Assembly (NCBI GenBank): GCA_021786375.1
Contig: JAJYNL010000066.1
Span: forward strand, 1-52,882
Origin: Actinomycetes bacterium
Lineage (GTDB): Bacteria > Actinomycetota > Acidimicrobiia > Acidimicrobiales > Acidimicrobiaceae
Reading direction: 5' to 3'
Length of the DNA stretch: 52,882 nt
Under the pieces are notes generated by a model that was given only the letters and a program-made list of their open reading frames with translations, made no database searches and was not told the origin of the DNA. The position numbers and the translations under genes were made by a program. Positions 1-9,495 of this stretch are shown in pieces (within the stretch, counting starts at the first letter, position 1; each line of letters opens with the position of its first letter).

Positions 1-111
1 ATCACCTATACCCCAAGGGGACCGGTGCTGGACCGCCTTACCTATGTCCAGCGGGTCATCCTCGCCTTGTGCGGCATCTCCCTACCCTGGCCCGAGGGGC
101 CGGAGGACTAA
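1..111 (+). CDS. C-terminal fragment of an unrecognised protein (5' cut by window edge)
   Basis: Frame 1 is open from the first base and ends at TAA 109-111, giving 36 residues that finish with SLPWPEGPED. Third codon positions are mostly G or C, as in the neighbouring genes, which suggests real coding sequence and not a chance frame. I do not recognise the family from this short tail. It is co-oriented with cobA-hemD but ends about 300 bases before it, so it need not belong to the B12 locus. Confidence 0.45.
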   Translation: MTYTPRGPVLDRLTYVQRVILALCGISLPWPEGPED

Positions 112-176
112 CCCAAAAACGGTGCGGGAAATGGGTCCACCACGGCAACCAAGAGCGCAGGGAAAAGGAAGCATTG

Positions 177-207
177 CGAGCACCAAGCGAAAAGCCGCCG
201 GTGCTCG
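177..207 (+). repeat. 8-bp inverted repeat in the leader before cobA-hemD
   Basis: CGAGCACC (177-184) is repeated as its exact reverse complement GGTGCTCG (200-207), leaving a 15-nt loop. It lies in the 298-base stretch 112-409, which holds no convincing gene. A second weaker stem, GGACG/CGTCC, lies at 277-293. I looked for B12-box and CCCGCNACTGT riboswitch motifs here and found none. The hairpin could be a terminator for the upstream fragment (no T-run follows) or a leader structure of cobA-hemD. Confidence 0.35.
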
Positions 208-396
208 TGCGTCGCCAAAGCCTCGCGGCCTTGAAACGGCTACATAGCGGTCCTCCCGATAGGCTCGGCAACTTCGGGACGCGGTATACGTCCTTGCTAT
301 GCCTCCGCGACCAGCATCCCCCGCTTTGATAATCAGCCGGCGCCCCTTCGCGGGTCAGGCGCACCCCTTTAGGCGATCCACGCGATTCACGCAAAC

Positions 397-412
397 TAGC
401 CTTGACTCTGTG
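397..412 (+). promoter_or_regulatory. Possible -10 element and leaderless GTG start of cobA-hemD
   Basis: TAGCCT at 397-402 fits the TANNNT actinobacterial -10 pattern and ends 7 nt before GTG 410. That is the spacing expected if transcription starts on the start codon. No Shine-Dalgarno sequence precedes GTG 410, which agrees with leaderless translation. No clear -35 is visible. This is an inference from spacing only. Confidence 0.3.
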
Positions 413-1891
413 CAGCCAGGGGATTCCCAGATCGTCTACCTAGTCGGAGCGGGTCCGGGAGACCTCGGACTCCTTACCTTGCGCGCCAAAGAGGTGCTCA
501 CCAACGCCGAGGTAGTGGTCTACGACAACCTCGTCGATCCCGGCATCCTCGCCCTAGCACCGGCTGGAGCGGTATTGATCGACGTCGGGAAGAAGCCGGG
601 ACAATCCGCCCGCCAAGCCGAGATCAACGCCAACCTGGTGTCCCTGGCGCGCGACTACCGGCGCATCGTGCGCCTGAAAGGTGGCGACCCGTTCGTTTTC
701 GGCCGCGGAGGGGAGGAGGCGGCGTATCTAGCAGCGGTAGGAATCGCCTACGAAGTTGTGCCCGGCATCAGTTCGGCCATCGCTGTTCCCGCCTACGCCG
801 GCATACCCGTGACCCACCGCGGGGTCGCACAAGGATTTGCGGTCTTGACGGGGCACCAGGAGACTGGTGGCACGCCCGACTACCCATGGGAGCAACTGGC
901 CCTCAGCCGCCTCACGTTAATCATCCTGATGGGCGTCGCCCATCGCGGTGCCATCTCCAAGGCCCTCATGGATGCAGGCATGGCACCAACCACCCCGGTT
1001 GCCGTCATTATGCGGGGAACCACCCCACAGCAGCGCACCATTCGAGGCAGCCTGGCGGAACTCGCCGATCTGCCGGCCGAAGCTCCCGCAGTTATTGTCA
1101 TCGGCGAAGCCGCCGACCTCTGCTTCAACTGGAAGTCACTGCCTCCGCTGGGCGGACTGCGAGTGGTCGTCACCCGCGAAGAGGAGGCGGAGGGTCGCTT
1201 GGCCCGGTCGTTGAGAGAGCTTGGCGCTTCAGTCCTGGCGGCTCCCACTATCACTATCGCACCTCCGGCCGACGCCGGGATCGCCTTGACTTCCGCTCTG
1301 GAGCGAATCGAGGAATTCGATTGGCTGGTCTTCACCTCCGGCAACGCGGTGGACGCCGTCGCCGAGCACATCGGTGATCTCCGGCGTCTACACCCCGTAC
1401 GCATTGCGAGCGTCGGCAAGGCGACCGCACGCAGCCTCTCCGACCTTCACCTCCTCGCAGACCTGGTACCCCGGCAATACGTTGCCGAAGCACTGGTCGA
1501 GGAATTCCCCCGCGGTCCCGGAAGGATTCTGCTACCCCAGGGCCAGCTGGCGAGATCGACGGTCGCCGAAGGTCTGGAGGCCAAAGGGTGGGACATCGAG
1601 ACCGTCGAGGCCTACCGCACCCTGCCCGCGAGGCCAACTGCCGCGGCCGGCGATCTCGGGACCGCCGACGTTGTGCTGTTCACCTCCTCCTCGACGGTGG
1701 AGAACTTCATGGCCATCTACGGACGTGCTGCGCTGCCTCAGTACCACGGCTCCATCGGACCTATCACCTCGGACACCATGCGACGGCATGGAGTCCAGGT
1801 CGACTTCGAGGCCGACCCCCACGACCTCAACTCGTTGGTGAACGCACTGGTTGGTTGGCACGAGCGTCGCCGCACGGCCCCTACCCGGTAA
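410..1891 (+). CDS. cobA-hemD: Uroporphyrinogen-III C-methyltransferase / uroporphyrinogen-III synthase fusion
   Basis: This bifunctional cytoplasmic enzyme of about 493 residues closes the tetrapyrrole ring (HemD) and then methylates C2 and C7 with SAM to give precorrin-2 (CobA/SUMT), the entry to B12 and siroheme. The N-terminal SUMT domain (about residues 8-250) shows the glycine-rich VGAGPGDLGLLTLRA, RLKGGDPFVFGRGGEE and VPGISSAIAVPAYAGIPVTHR motifs. The remainder (about 255-485) is HemD-like, beginning LGGLRVVVTREEEAEGRLA. The frame is open back to ATG 299, but the conserved fold starts just after GTG 410, so I prefer that start; the upstream 37 codons look non-conserved. The gene converges on bluB-cobT with 8 nt between the stops. 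The fusion order CobA-HemD is common in Actinobacteria and Firmicutes. Family assignment is firm; the start is not. Confidence 0.93.
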   Translation: MQPGDSQIVYLVGAGPGDLGLLTLRAKEVLTNAEVVVYDNLVDPGILALAPAGAVLIDVGKKPGQSARQAEINANLVSLARDYRRIVRLKGGDPFVFGRGGEEAAYLAAVGIAYEVVPGISSAIAVPAYAGIPVTHRGVAQGFAVLTGHQETGGTPDYPWEQLALSRLTLIILMGVAHRGAISKALMDAGMAPTTPVAVIMRGTTPQQRTIRGSLAELADLPAEAPAVIVIGEAADLCFNWKSLPPLGGLRVVVTREEEAEGRLARSLRELGASVLAAPTITIAPPADAGIALTSALERIEEFDWLVFTSGNAVDAVAEHIGDLRRLHPVRIASVGKATARSLSDLHLLADLVPRQYVAEALVEEFPRGPGRILLPQGQLARSTVAEGLEAKGWDIETVEAYRTLPARPTAAAGDLGTADVVLFTSSSTVENFMAIYGRAALPQYHGSIGPITSDTMRRHGVQVDFEADPHDLNSLVNALVGWHERRRTAPTR

Positions 1892-1899
1892 ACAGGCTC

Positions 1900-3672
1900 C
1901 TACGCGCCCTGCGCCGCTTCGTCCTTGTGCGTGACTCCGGCGGACTCGAAGGTCGCCATCTCCTGGGCGACTCTCGCCGCCGCCTGCACCAAAGGCAGAG
2001 CGAGGGCCGCGCCCGTTCCTTCGCCCAAGCGCAGATCGAGATCGAGAAGTGGACGCATGGCAAGATGCGCCAGCATCGCTTTGGCAGCGGGCTCCTGAGA
2101 GAGGTGTCCGGCTATGGCGTACTCGACCACCAGGGGAGCCAGGCGCGCTGCGACACCGAGCGCCGCCGTGGCGATCACGCCGTCGATGATCACCGGGACC
2201 CTGGAAGCGGCCGCTCCGACCACGAAACCGGCGAGGGCCGCGATCTCCAACCCTCCCAGCTCCGCCAGCAACCGGAGGGGATCGGCCAGATCGCCGTTCG
2301 AGCGCGCCCGCCTCAGAGCCCCCTCGACAACCGCGACCTTGCGTCGATGCATGGAATCGTCGATGCCCGTGCCCCTGCCTGTGATTGCGGACGGCGCCAT
2401 GCCGGTGATCTCGGCGATAATGGCCGCCGAGGGCGTGGTATTGCCGATGCCCATCTCTCCGGTGACGAGTAGACGCGCTCCGGCCGCCACGAGCTCGCGC
2501 GCGACCTCCACGCCAACCTCGACCGCCTGGCGTGCCTCGGCAAGGGTCATCGCCGGTTCGATCGCGATATCCCCGGTACCAGGGCGCACCTTACGGCGCA
2601 GCAGCCCGTTCGCCGGCGCGAACTCGCTCGCCACACCGACATCCACAACCACGACCTCCGCCCCCACCTGTCGCGCTATCGCATTGATCGCCGCGCCGCC
2701 GGCGAGGAAGTTCCCCACCATCTGGGTTGTGACCGCGGACGGCCACGAGGTTACCCCGCTGCGGACAACGCCATGATCGCCCGCAAAGATGGCGACCGTC
2801 GCCGACTCGGGCACCCGGGGTGGGGCTACCTTAGTGATGCCGGCAAGCCGGACGGAGATCTCCTCCAGCATCCCGAGCGACCCCGCCGGCTTGGTAAGGG
2901 AAGCCTGGTGTTTGGCGGTGAGGGCCATTGCCTCCTCATCCAGTGGAGCAATCGCCGCGATGGCTTGCTCCAGCGGTGAGACCTCCTGATTGCCCCATCG
3001 TTCGTAATGTACCGCCCAGGAAAGGGGCCGGGCGGACGCCCATTCGAACATGGCCAGTTCGGGAGAGGGGTCGAAGCCATCGACGTACCCCATGCACAGC
3101 ATCGCCAACGCTTTAACGCTGGGTGGCAAGCCGAGCAGGTTCGCGACTACCTCAGGTTGATAAAAGCTCACCCAGCCGACGCCAATGCCCTCCGCCCTTG
3201 CCGCAAGCCAAAGATTCTGGATGGCAAGACAGGTGGAGTACTCCGTCGCCTCGGGCTGGGTATAGCGCCCCAATACGTTGGAGCCACCGCGCTCACGGGT
3301 CGAGGTCACGACCAAAAGCACAGGCGCCTCCATGATGCCGTGCACTTTGAGCTGGGAGAAGATCCCTCGCCTCCCGTGGGCGAGTGAAGCCTGATAGCGA
3401 GCGCGCTCCTCGTCCACGTGGCTCGCCACCTTGGCTCTGGTGAGTTCAGAAGTGATGACCAGAAAGTCCCACGGCTGAGACAGACCGACCGATGGCGCCT
3501 GGTGAGCGGCCTCCAGCACGTGGCGCAAGATTTCAGCCGGGATGGGATCGGGAAGAAAGCGCCGGCGGACGTCGCGCCGCGCAGCGATGATCGCGTCCAA
3601 GGTGAGCCTCGCCTCCTCGGGGAAGCGGTCGTAGGTTGGAGCCGTATCACCCAGTCGTTCGCCGTCCATCAT
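1900..3672 (-). CDS. bluB-cobT: BluB-CobT fusion: DMB synthase / nicotinate-nucleotide-DMB phosphoribosyltransferase
   Basis: This 590-residue protein joins two consecutive steps of lower-ligand assembly. Residues 1 to about 225 are BluB, the O2-dependent flavin-destroying enzyme that makes 5,6-dimethylbenzimidazole from FMNH2, with the signatures RRDVRRRFLPDPIP and APSVGLSQPWDF. Residues about 230-575 are CobT, which attaches DMB to nicotinate mononucleotide to give alpha-ribazole 5'-phosphate; visible motifs are KPAGSLGMLEEI, FAGDHGVV and the C-terminal RLGEGTGAALALPL, whose Glu is the expected catalytic base region. ATG ATG at 3672 overlaps the HAD stop in ATGA. It is the last gene of the riboswitch operon. 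Both halves look full length. Because BluB needs oxygen, the organism probably meets O2 even though the corrin-ring genes are of the anaerobic type. Confidence 0.93.
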   Translation of the reverse strand: MMDGERLGDTAPTYDRFPEEARLTLDAIIAARRDVRRRFLPDPIPAEILRHVLEAAHQAPSVGLSQPWDFLVITSELTRAKVASHVDEERARYQASLAHGRRGIFSQLKVHGIMEAPVLLVVTSTRERGGSNVLGRYTQPEATEYSTCLAIQNLWLAARAEGIGVGWVSFYQPEVVANLLGLPPSVKALAMLCMGYVDGFDPSPELAMFEWASARPLSWAVHYERWGNQEVSPLEQAIAAIAPLDEEAMALTAKHQASLTKPAGSLGMLEEISVRLAGITKVAPPRVPESATVAIFAGDHGVVRSGVTSWPSAVTTQMVGNFLAGGAAINAIARQVGAEVVVVDVGVASEFAPANGLLRRKVRPGTGDIAIEPAMTLAEARQAVEVGVEVARELVAAGARLLVTGEMGIGNTTPSAAIIAEITGMAPSAITGRGTGIDDSMHRRKVAVVEGALRRARSNGDLADPLRLLAELGGLEIAALAGFVVGAAASRVPVIIDGVIATAALGVAARLAPLVVEYAIAGHLSQEPAAKAMLAHLAMRPLLDLDLRLGEGTGAALALPLVQAAARVAQEMATFESAGVTHKDEAAQGA

Positions 3673-4148
3673 TCATCCCTTTCCATGTGCCACCTTGCCA
3701 CGGTGAACGCCAACCCCTCCGGTGCGACGACGGCAAAGTTCACGCCCGCACCACGGGCCGCCTCCTCGTCGCTGGCCGCGTCGCCAATGAACAGCACGCG
3801 GTCCATTGCGGTCGCGCCTCCAGCACGGGCCGCAAGAACCACGATTGTCGGATCCGGCTTCGGTGCCCGATGATCGGACGAGGTCACAATCTCGGCAAAA
3901 TAACCGCCCACGCCAACCTGGTCAAGGTAGGCGCGCACCTCGCGCGCGGACATGAAGCCCGTGTTCGTCGCAGCGGTGATCGTGTAGCGCCGGGCCAGCT
4001 CGGCCAGATCCTCCGCCACGCCCGGTTGAAGCTCCACCGCCAAGGACCCATCGGGGCGAACGCCCGCACCTTCACGCACAACCGTTCCGCCGATATCGAG
4101 CACCAGCACTTCGATAGGGTCGTTCGTGGGGGGCTGCAGTGCACTCAT
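3669..4148 (-). CDS. HAD-superfamily hydrolase in the B12 operon, candidate CobC substitute
   Basis: This is a 159-residue HAD-fold protein. Motif I is [10 protein letters not shown] with the nucleophile Asp but Gly where many phosphatases have the second Asp; motif II is the Thr/Asn of AATNTG; motif III is the Lys in HRAPKPDP; motif IV is [10 protein letters not shown]. The DxG form of motif I is also found in YihX-type HAD phosphatases, so activity is not excluded. The gene is coupled on both sides by ATGA overlaps, to chlID above and bluB-cobT below. The window has CobS, whose product is adenosylcobalamin 5'-phosphate, and CobT, whose product is alpha-ribazole 5'-phosphate, but no histidine-phosphatase CobC. 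A role in removing that phosphate is my inference from context, not from the family. Confidence 0.85.
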   Translation of the reverse strand: MSALQPPTNDPIEVLVLDIGGTVVREGAGVRPDGSLAVELQPGVAEDLAELARRYTITAATNTGFMSAREVRAYLDQVGVGGYFAEIVTSSDHRAPKPDPTIVVLAARAGGATAMDRVLFIGDAASDEEAARGAGVNFAVVAPEGLAFTVARWHMERDE

Positions 4149-6061
4149 CCCAGCAACTCCCGAACCGACCGCTCCAATTCGCTGGCGGAGAGTTCCGACA
4201 TTCGCCGATAGGAGGCTCCCATTTCATCGGCGAGGCGGGCCGCAAGCCCCATCGCCCCTTTGGGCTCCTCTACATCAACCACCACGGAGGCCAGCTTCTC
4301 CTCCCGATAAAGGCGCGCCTCCTTTACCGCCTCGTCCCAAGGCGACAGCTCCTCTCGAGTCGCCAAGGTGGCCCGTCCATCGGTAATGATCACCACCAGC
4401 GGTGCTACCGTAACCAGCGCTAACTCGCGGGCCATCCGCAGCCCTGCGCCCAGCGGCGTCATCCCGCCGGTCTCCACCGACTCCAAGCGCGCCTTGGCCA
4501 CCTCGGGCGAACTCGTCGGCCTCAACACCACCTGCGCACCCTCTCCTCCGAAGGCCACCAGCGCAAACTTGTCGCGGCGCTGGTATGCGTCGATCAGCAG
4601 CGAGAGCACAGCCGCCTTGGTTTCAGCGATGCGGCGCGCGGTATGCATGGACTTGGACGCGTCCACCGCTATCACCACCAAGCGTCCACCCCGTGAACGC
4701 CGCAGCGGCGAACGGAGGTCCTCGATGGTGACCGGCTCGGTGTCGCCCCCTCCACGCATCCTGCGCATCGCGGCAGTTCGCAAAGTCGCTCCAACGGCTA
4801 TCTCCACGGGCGCCGCGCCGGCCGGGCGATCCCCGACCAGTCGTCCTCGCCCCTCAACCAGGCCCTGGTCCCGCCCGGCCCGCAGCATGCGCTCTCGACG
4901 CGGCTCGTCGGGCCTTAGGGGCGCCAGGCGGTAGAGCGCCAACTCCTCGTCGGCCTCCGCCGCATACCCCAGGGTCGCCGGCGGTGGCGCAGCAGGGGGT
5001 ACGAACCGATCGGCTGATTCATGCTCGTCCCCGGCCGCGCCATCCGCCTTGGTAGGGGAGGGTTGCCCAGGTCCGGACGGTGAGGTGTCTCCACCAGTTT
5101 CTTCCGGTGGCATCCCGGCGGGTTCCATCCCCTCGCCATCCGGAGATGACGCATCCGGCTCGCGGGGTGGCAGAGCCTGCGCAAGGCGCTCATCCAGCGG
5201 CATTTCCCGCAGAGACTCCGGGGGATTCAGCCGGCGATGAGAAAAAACGAGGGGAGCCACTTGAAGGAGATGAGCCGCGGTGATCTCCGGCTTCCCCGAC
5301 AAGCCCGCCAGTGCCGCGGCACCGCGGCACAGCGCAAGATCGGCCCGCAGCCCTTGTGCTCCAGCCGCGGTCGCCATCGAGGCGGCCATTTTCGCGACCC
5401 GCGCGTCGATGGACGGCATTTTCGCCCAAGCAATCTGATCGGCAAGCTGCCTATCGCGCTCCCATGCCTCGGCTAGCAGGTCGTAGTCTCCGCCCTCAAA
5501 GGAGAGGCGGGCCAAGATCGCCTCCACTCTAAGGGCGATCGGCAACGTGGCCGAGATATCCACACCGAATGCGAAGCGATCCAGCAACTGCGGGCGAAGC
5601 TCGCCCTCCTCCGGATTCATCGAGCCGACCAGGACGAAACGTGTCGGATGTTGATGTGAGATGCCTTCCCGCTCCACCCGGTTCACGCCACTCGCAGCCG
5701 CGTCCAATAGCAGGTCGACGAGATGGTCCGGAAGAAGGTTGACCTCATCGACATAGAGAACCCCGCCGTGTGCCTTTGCAAGCAGGCCCTCGGCAAAGCG
5801 CAGCTCGCCGCCTTTCAGTGCCGCGGTGACGTCAAGGGAGCCAACCACCCGGTCTTCTGTGGCTGAGATCGGCAGCTCAACAAAGCTGGATCCGGGGCCG
5901 AGCAAGCCGGCAAGAGCGCGCGCCAAGGTCGACTTCGCGCTGCCCTTGTCGCCATAGAGCAGGACACCGCCGATGCGCGGCTCGACGGCGCACAACATCA
6001 GAGCCAGCTTGGCCGCGTCCTGGCCCACAACCGCCGAAAACGGGAACCCACGCTCGGTCAT
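4145..6061 (-). CDS. chlID: Fused ChlI/ChlD-type AAA+ / vWA chelatase subunit, partner of CobN
   Basis: This 638-residue protein combines the two ATPase subunits of magnesium/cobalt chelatases. The N-terminal AAA+ module carries Walker A GDKGSAKS near residue 38, Walker [13 protein letters not shown] and the ChlI insert [12 protein letters not shown] Pro/Ser/Glu-rich linker follows, and the C-terminus is a von Willebrand A domain with the metal site DASKS (about 465) and GGMTPLG. In Actinobacteria such fusions serve CobN in place of CobS/CobT-type chelatase subunits. I place the start at ATG 6061, which overlaps the cobN stop in ATGA and begins [14 protein letters not shown]; an in-frame extension to 6136 lies inside cobN and looks like a shadow. 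It drives ATP-dependent cobalt insertion into the ring held by CobN. Confidence 0.92.
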   Translation of the reverse strand: MTERGFPFSAVVGQDAAKLALMLCAVEPRIGGVLLYGDKGSAKSTLARALAGLLGPGSSFVELPISATEDRVVGSLDVTAALKGGELRFAEGLLAKAHGGVLYVDEVNLLPDHLVDLLLDAAASGVNRVEREGISHQHPTRFVLVGSMNPEEGELRPQLLDRFAFGVDISATLPIALRVEAILARLSFEGGDYDLLAEAWERDRQLADQIAWAKMPSIDARVAKMAASMATAAGAQGLRADLALCRGAAALAGLSGKPEITAAHLLQVAPLVFSHRRLNPPESLREMPLDERLAQALPPREPDASSPDGEGMEPAGMPPEETGGDTSPSGPGQPSPTKADGAAGDEHESADRFVPPAAPPPATLGYAAEADEELALYRLAPLRPDEPRRERMLRAGRDQGLVEGRGRLVGDRPAGAAPVEIAVGATLRTAAMRRMRGGGDTEPVTIEDLRSPLRRSRGGRLVVIAVDASKSMHTARRIAETKAAVLSLLIDAYQRRDKFALVAFGGEGAQVVLRPTSSPEVAKARLESVETGGMTPLGAGLRMARELALVTVAPLVVIITDGRATLATREELSPWDEAVKEARLYREEKLASVVVDVEEPKGAMGLAARLADEMGASYRRMSELSASELERSVRELLG

Positions 6062-9000
6062 CGCGACTCCTCCCACGCCTCCGCCTGGAGCCGGGCACGC
6101 TGCAACTGATCGATGGTCTCGGGTTCCGCCTGCCACATCCCTCGACGCTCCGCCTCCAAAAGGCGATCACAGATTGCGCCGTAGGCCCAGGGATTGGATT
6201 GCGCGAAGAACTTCTGTACCGCGTCGTCGAACACGTAAGCCTGTGCCACGCGTTCGTACATCCAGTCGCTCACGATCCCGGCCGTGGCATCATAACCAAA
6301 GAGGTAGTCAACCGTCGCGGCCATCTCGAATGCGCCCTTGTAGCCGTGCCTTTGCATCGCCGAAATCCACTTGGGATTGATGACTCGCGTACGAACCACG
6401 CGGGCCGCCTCCTCGCTCAAATCCCGAACCTTGGGAGCGGCGGGTCTGGAGGAGTCGCCGAAATAAGCCTTGGGCGCCGTCCCGGAGAGAGCACGGACCG
6501 TGGCGATCATGCCGCCGTGGTCCTGGAGATAATCGTCGGAGTCGAAGATGTCGTGCTCACGGTTGTCCTGGTTCTTTATCGCAATCTGGATCTCTCGGAA
6601 TCGCGTTCGGAACGCTCCTGTCGCCGCCTCTCCGAAGAGGTGCTCGCCGTAGGCCCACCCCGACCAGGTGGTATAGACCTCGGCAATCTCGTCCGGGCTC
6701 TCCCATTCGCCACGCTCCAGCAAGGGGAGCACGCCTGAACCGTACGCTCCGGGCATTGCGCCGAAAATCCGCGGTGTGTCGCCGAAGCCGGCAAGGCGGG
6801 CGGCCTGATCCACCAAGGTGATGACGTGAGGGAACGCATCCCGGAAAAAGCCGGAGATTCGCAAGGTTACGTCCACGCGAGGGCGGCCAAGCTCCTCCTC
6901 GTCGATCAGTTCAAGGCCGATGACCCGCATCGACCCCTCCTGCCAGCGCGGCCTGACGCCCAAGAACGCCAGGGCTTGCCCGATGTCGTCACCCATCGTC
7001 CGCATGGTCGCAGTTCCCCAAACGACTATGCCCACCGAACGGGGATACTCCCCGCTTTCGGCCAGAAAGCGTTCGATCACGCCACGCGCAAGCTGCTCCC
7101 CCACCTGGCAGGCAAGAGGGGAGGGGACGGCTTTGGGATCGATCGAGTAGAAGTTCCTTCCGGTGGGAAGCGCCTGTGCCATTCCGCGCGTCGGCGCGCC
7201 GGAGGGGCCCGGCGAAACGAAACCCCCGGCCAGCCCGTCAAGGGTCGAGGAAATCTCCCGTGTCGTCGCCTCGAGCGCCGGATGGAGCCGGCGGGCCACC
7301 CAGGCGAGGGTGGGGTCGTCTCCCTCGTAGTGCCAACCTTGATCCGCGAGTTCAGTAAGGCGAGCCCTGGCCTCGGCCTCGGCACCATCCACCGCCGCGC
7401 GATCACGCTCCTCGGCCTCAGCCAAAATGCGAAGCGGCGGGACGGGCCCTTGCGCCACCCGAGTGATCGACAGCGCCATATCGATCAGGCTCTCCCCTTG
7501 GGGAGGTGCGCCCAAAATATGGAGCCCGCCGCGAATCTGGGCGTCCTTCAACTCGCACAGGTACCCGTCCACCTCGAGGATGAGCCTGTCAAACTCCTCC
7601 GGGCTCGGCTGATGCACCACCCCGAGGTCCTGGTCGACCTTGGAACGCACCACCACCTCCCAGACCTCCCTGCGGACTGCGTCGAGCTTTTGCGGGTCAA
7701 GAGCGGCTATCCGCGCATACTGGTCCAAGGCGATCTCCAGCTCCGCCAGCTCGTCGTAGGTCTCGGCCCGCGTCATGGGCGGCAGCAGGTGATCGATCAC
7801 GGTCGCATGCGCTCTCCGCTTGGCCTGCGTGCCCTCGCCGGGATCGTTGACGACAAAGGGATAGAGCAGCGGCATGTCGCCGAGCACCGCATCTGGATAG
7901 CAAGAGGCGGACAGGCCGACCCCCTTGCCCGGGAGCCATTCCAAAGTCCCATGCTTGCCCAGATGGATAAGAGCATCGGCGCCCCAACTCTCTTCCAGCC
8001 AGCGATAGAAGGCGAGATAGTGGTGCGTGGGAGGAAGGTCGGGCGAGTGGTAGATGGCTATCGGATGCTCTCCGAAGCCTCGTGGCGGCTGGATGGCCAC
8101 CAGGACGTTGCCCAAGGCGATACCCGAGAAGTAAAGCTTGTGATCGGTCAGATATGCGGTACCGGGTGCCGCGCCCCACGCCTCCTCCATCGCGTCGCGC
8201 ATCGCCTCGGGCAAGGCGGCAAAACTCCGCAGGTACTGCTCCTCGTCCAAATAGCCAACTGCTGCCGCACGCTGGGAGTCCGACAGCTCGGGAGATTCGT
8301 AAGTCAAGCGGTCGGCAAGCATCCCCATTAGCGCATCGCCATCCCCCGGAATCCCCTCGACCAGGTAGCCGGCGTCGGCCAAGCCGTGCAGCAGCGCGAT
8401 CGCGGAAGCCGGCGTGTCCAGCCCAACCGCGTTGCCCAGCCTCGAGCGCTTGGTCGGATAGGCGGAAAGTATGATCGCCACACGCTTTTCGCTGTTGGGC
8501 AAGTGCCGAAGCCGGCCGTAGCCCCGGGCGATGCCGGCCAAGCGGGCGATGCGGTCCGCCCGTCCGCGATACGCGGTAATCGGCACACCGAGGCACTCTT
8601 CGTCCTCGATCATCTCCTTGAAGGCGAACGGCACGGCAATTATGCGACCGTCGAATTCGGGCAGTGCAACCGACATGGCCACGTCGATGGGGCGAAGGCC
8701 CGCGTCACTCTCTTCCCATTGGCTGTGCGACACCGTGGAGATCAATCCTTGGACCACCGGGACGCCCAGCGCGGCCAGGGCCGAGGCGTCCCACCCGTCT
8801 TCTCCCATTGAACCCATCGCAAGCACCGTGGTTATCACCACGTCGGGCGCCAGCTCGCCCAGCACCCTCAGCGCTTGGGAAGCCCCCGTCGCGTCGAGCC
8901 GGAGGGAGTTGGCGTAAACGGCGGTGGCGTTCACCCCGGCGGCCTCCAACCCGTCACATAGCTCCTCGATGAATCGCACGTTTCCTGATAACAGGTGCGA

Positions 9001-9495
9001 CCGATAGAACACCACCGCTGCGCTGGGGCGCCCGGCCTGATGAGGATGCCGCACCAGGGTTCCCGCCTCAGGAACCGCCACCGGCGGCGACAACGGCAAC
9101 TGCATTCCGAGCGACACGTTGGCGATGTAATAGAGCAGTGCCTTCAGGTTCTCCAAACCGCCGTAACGCAAATAGTCGAAGGCAACCGACATGTGCTGCA
9201 ATCCGACGGTGGACAGAGCCGCCATCTCCTCGTCGAAGACGGTGTCCCCCGAGAAAGCCCACAGCGCCAAACCTCGGCGGCCGACTTCGGCGACCAGCAA
9301 GCTCACCTGCTCCGTCCAGGCCTTGACGCCTCCGAGCAGCCGCAGGACCACGACCTGTGCCGAACCGAGGTCGGGCAGTGGATCACCAGCCGCCGCGGTA
9401 GCGGCCCTGGTGTCGGCCAGGCCGCCCTCAAGTCCCTCCACGATGGTGCGCAGAGCAAGGAGGTCCGTATCGGCATTGGATATGAAGATGATCAC
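6058..9495 (-). CDS. cobN: Cobaltochelatase large subunit CobN
   Basis: This is the large (about 1145-residue) tetrapyrrole-binding chelatase subunit of the CobN/ChlH family, which in the aerobic pathway inserts Co2+ into hydrogenobyrinate a,c-diamide. Family signatures include [39 protein letters not shown] and the C-terminal [16 protein letters not shown] with [17 protein letters not shown] 9495 overlaps the cobQ stop in GTGA and starts [13 protein letters not shown], so I prefer it over an ATG at 9525 that reaches 34 nt into cobQ. The stop overlaps chlID in ATGA. Its presence beside CbiX-, CbiD- and CbiG-type genes is unusual and is discussed in the findings. Length is within the usual range, somewhat shorter than the 1275 residues of Pseudomonas denitrificans CobN. 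Confidence 0.95.
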   Translation of the reverse strand: MIIFISNADTDLLALRTIVEGLEGGLADTRAATAAAGDPLPDLGSAQVVVLRLLGGVKAWTEQVSLLVAEVGRRGLALWAFSGDTVFDEEMAALSTVGLQHMSVAFDYLRYGGLENLKALLYYIANVSLGMQLPLSPPVAVPEAGTLVRHPHQAGRPSAAVVFYRSHLLSGNVRFIEELCDGLEAAGVNATAVYANSLRLDATGASQALRVLGELAPDVVITTVLAMGSMGEDGWDASALAALGVPVVQGLISTVSHSQWEESDAGLRPIDVAMSVALPEFDGRIIAVPFAFKEMIEDEECLGVPITAYRGRADRIARLAGIARGYGRLRHLPNSEKRVAIILSAYPTKRSRLGNAVGLDTPASAIALLHGLADAGYLVEGIPGDGDALMGMLADRLTYESPELSDSQRAAAVGYLDEEQYLRSFAALPEAMRDAMEEAWGAAPGTAYLTDHKLYFSGIALGNVLVAIQPPRGFGEHPIAIYHSPDLPPTHHYLAFYRWLEESWGADALIHLGKHGTLEWLPGKGVGLSASCYPDAVLGDMPLLYPFVVNDPGEGTQAKRRAHATVIDHLLPPMTRAETYDELAELEIALDQYARIAALDPQKLDAVRREVWEVVVRSKVDQDLGVVHQPSPEEFDRLILEVDGYLCELKDAQIRGGLHILGAPPQGESLIDMALSITRVAQGPVPPLRILAEAEERDRAAVDGAEAEARARLTELADQGWHYEGDDPTLAWVARRLHPALEATTREISSTLDGLAGGFVSPGPSGAPTRGMAQALPTGRNFYSIDPKAVPSPLACQVGEQLARGVIERFLAESGEYPRSVGIVVWGTATMRTMGDDIGQALAFLGVRPRWQEGSMRVIGLELIDEEELGRPRVDVTLRISGFFRDAFPHVITLVDQAARLAGFGDTPRIFGAMPGAYGSGVLPLLERGEWESPDEIAEVYTTWSGWAYGEHLFGEAATGAFRTRFREIQIAIKNQDNREHDIFDSDDYLQDHGGMIATVRALSGTAPKAYFGDSSRPAAPKVRDLSEEAARVVRTRVINPKWISAMQRHGYKGAFEMAATVDYLFGYDATAGIVSDWMYERVAQAYVFDDAVQKFFAQSNPWAYGAICDRLLEAERRGMWQAEPETIDQLQRARLQAEAWEESR

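Noticed and set aside
6826-8331. 501-residue plus-strand ORF opposite cobN
   Set aside because: Antisense shadow of a clear chelatase gene; composition is typical of a high-GC shadow frame.
7697-8596. Long minus-strand ORF of 299 residues inside cobN
   Set aside because: It lies in another frame of cobN, is Arg-rich and has no recognisable motif.
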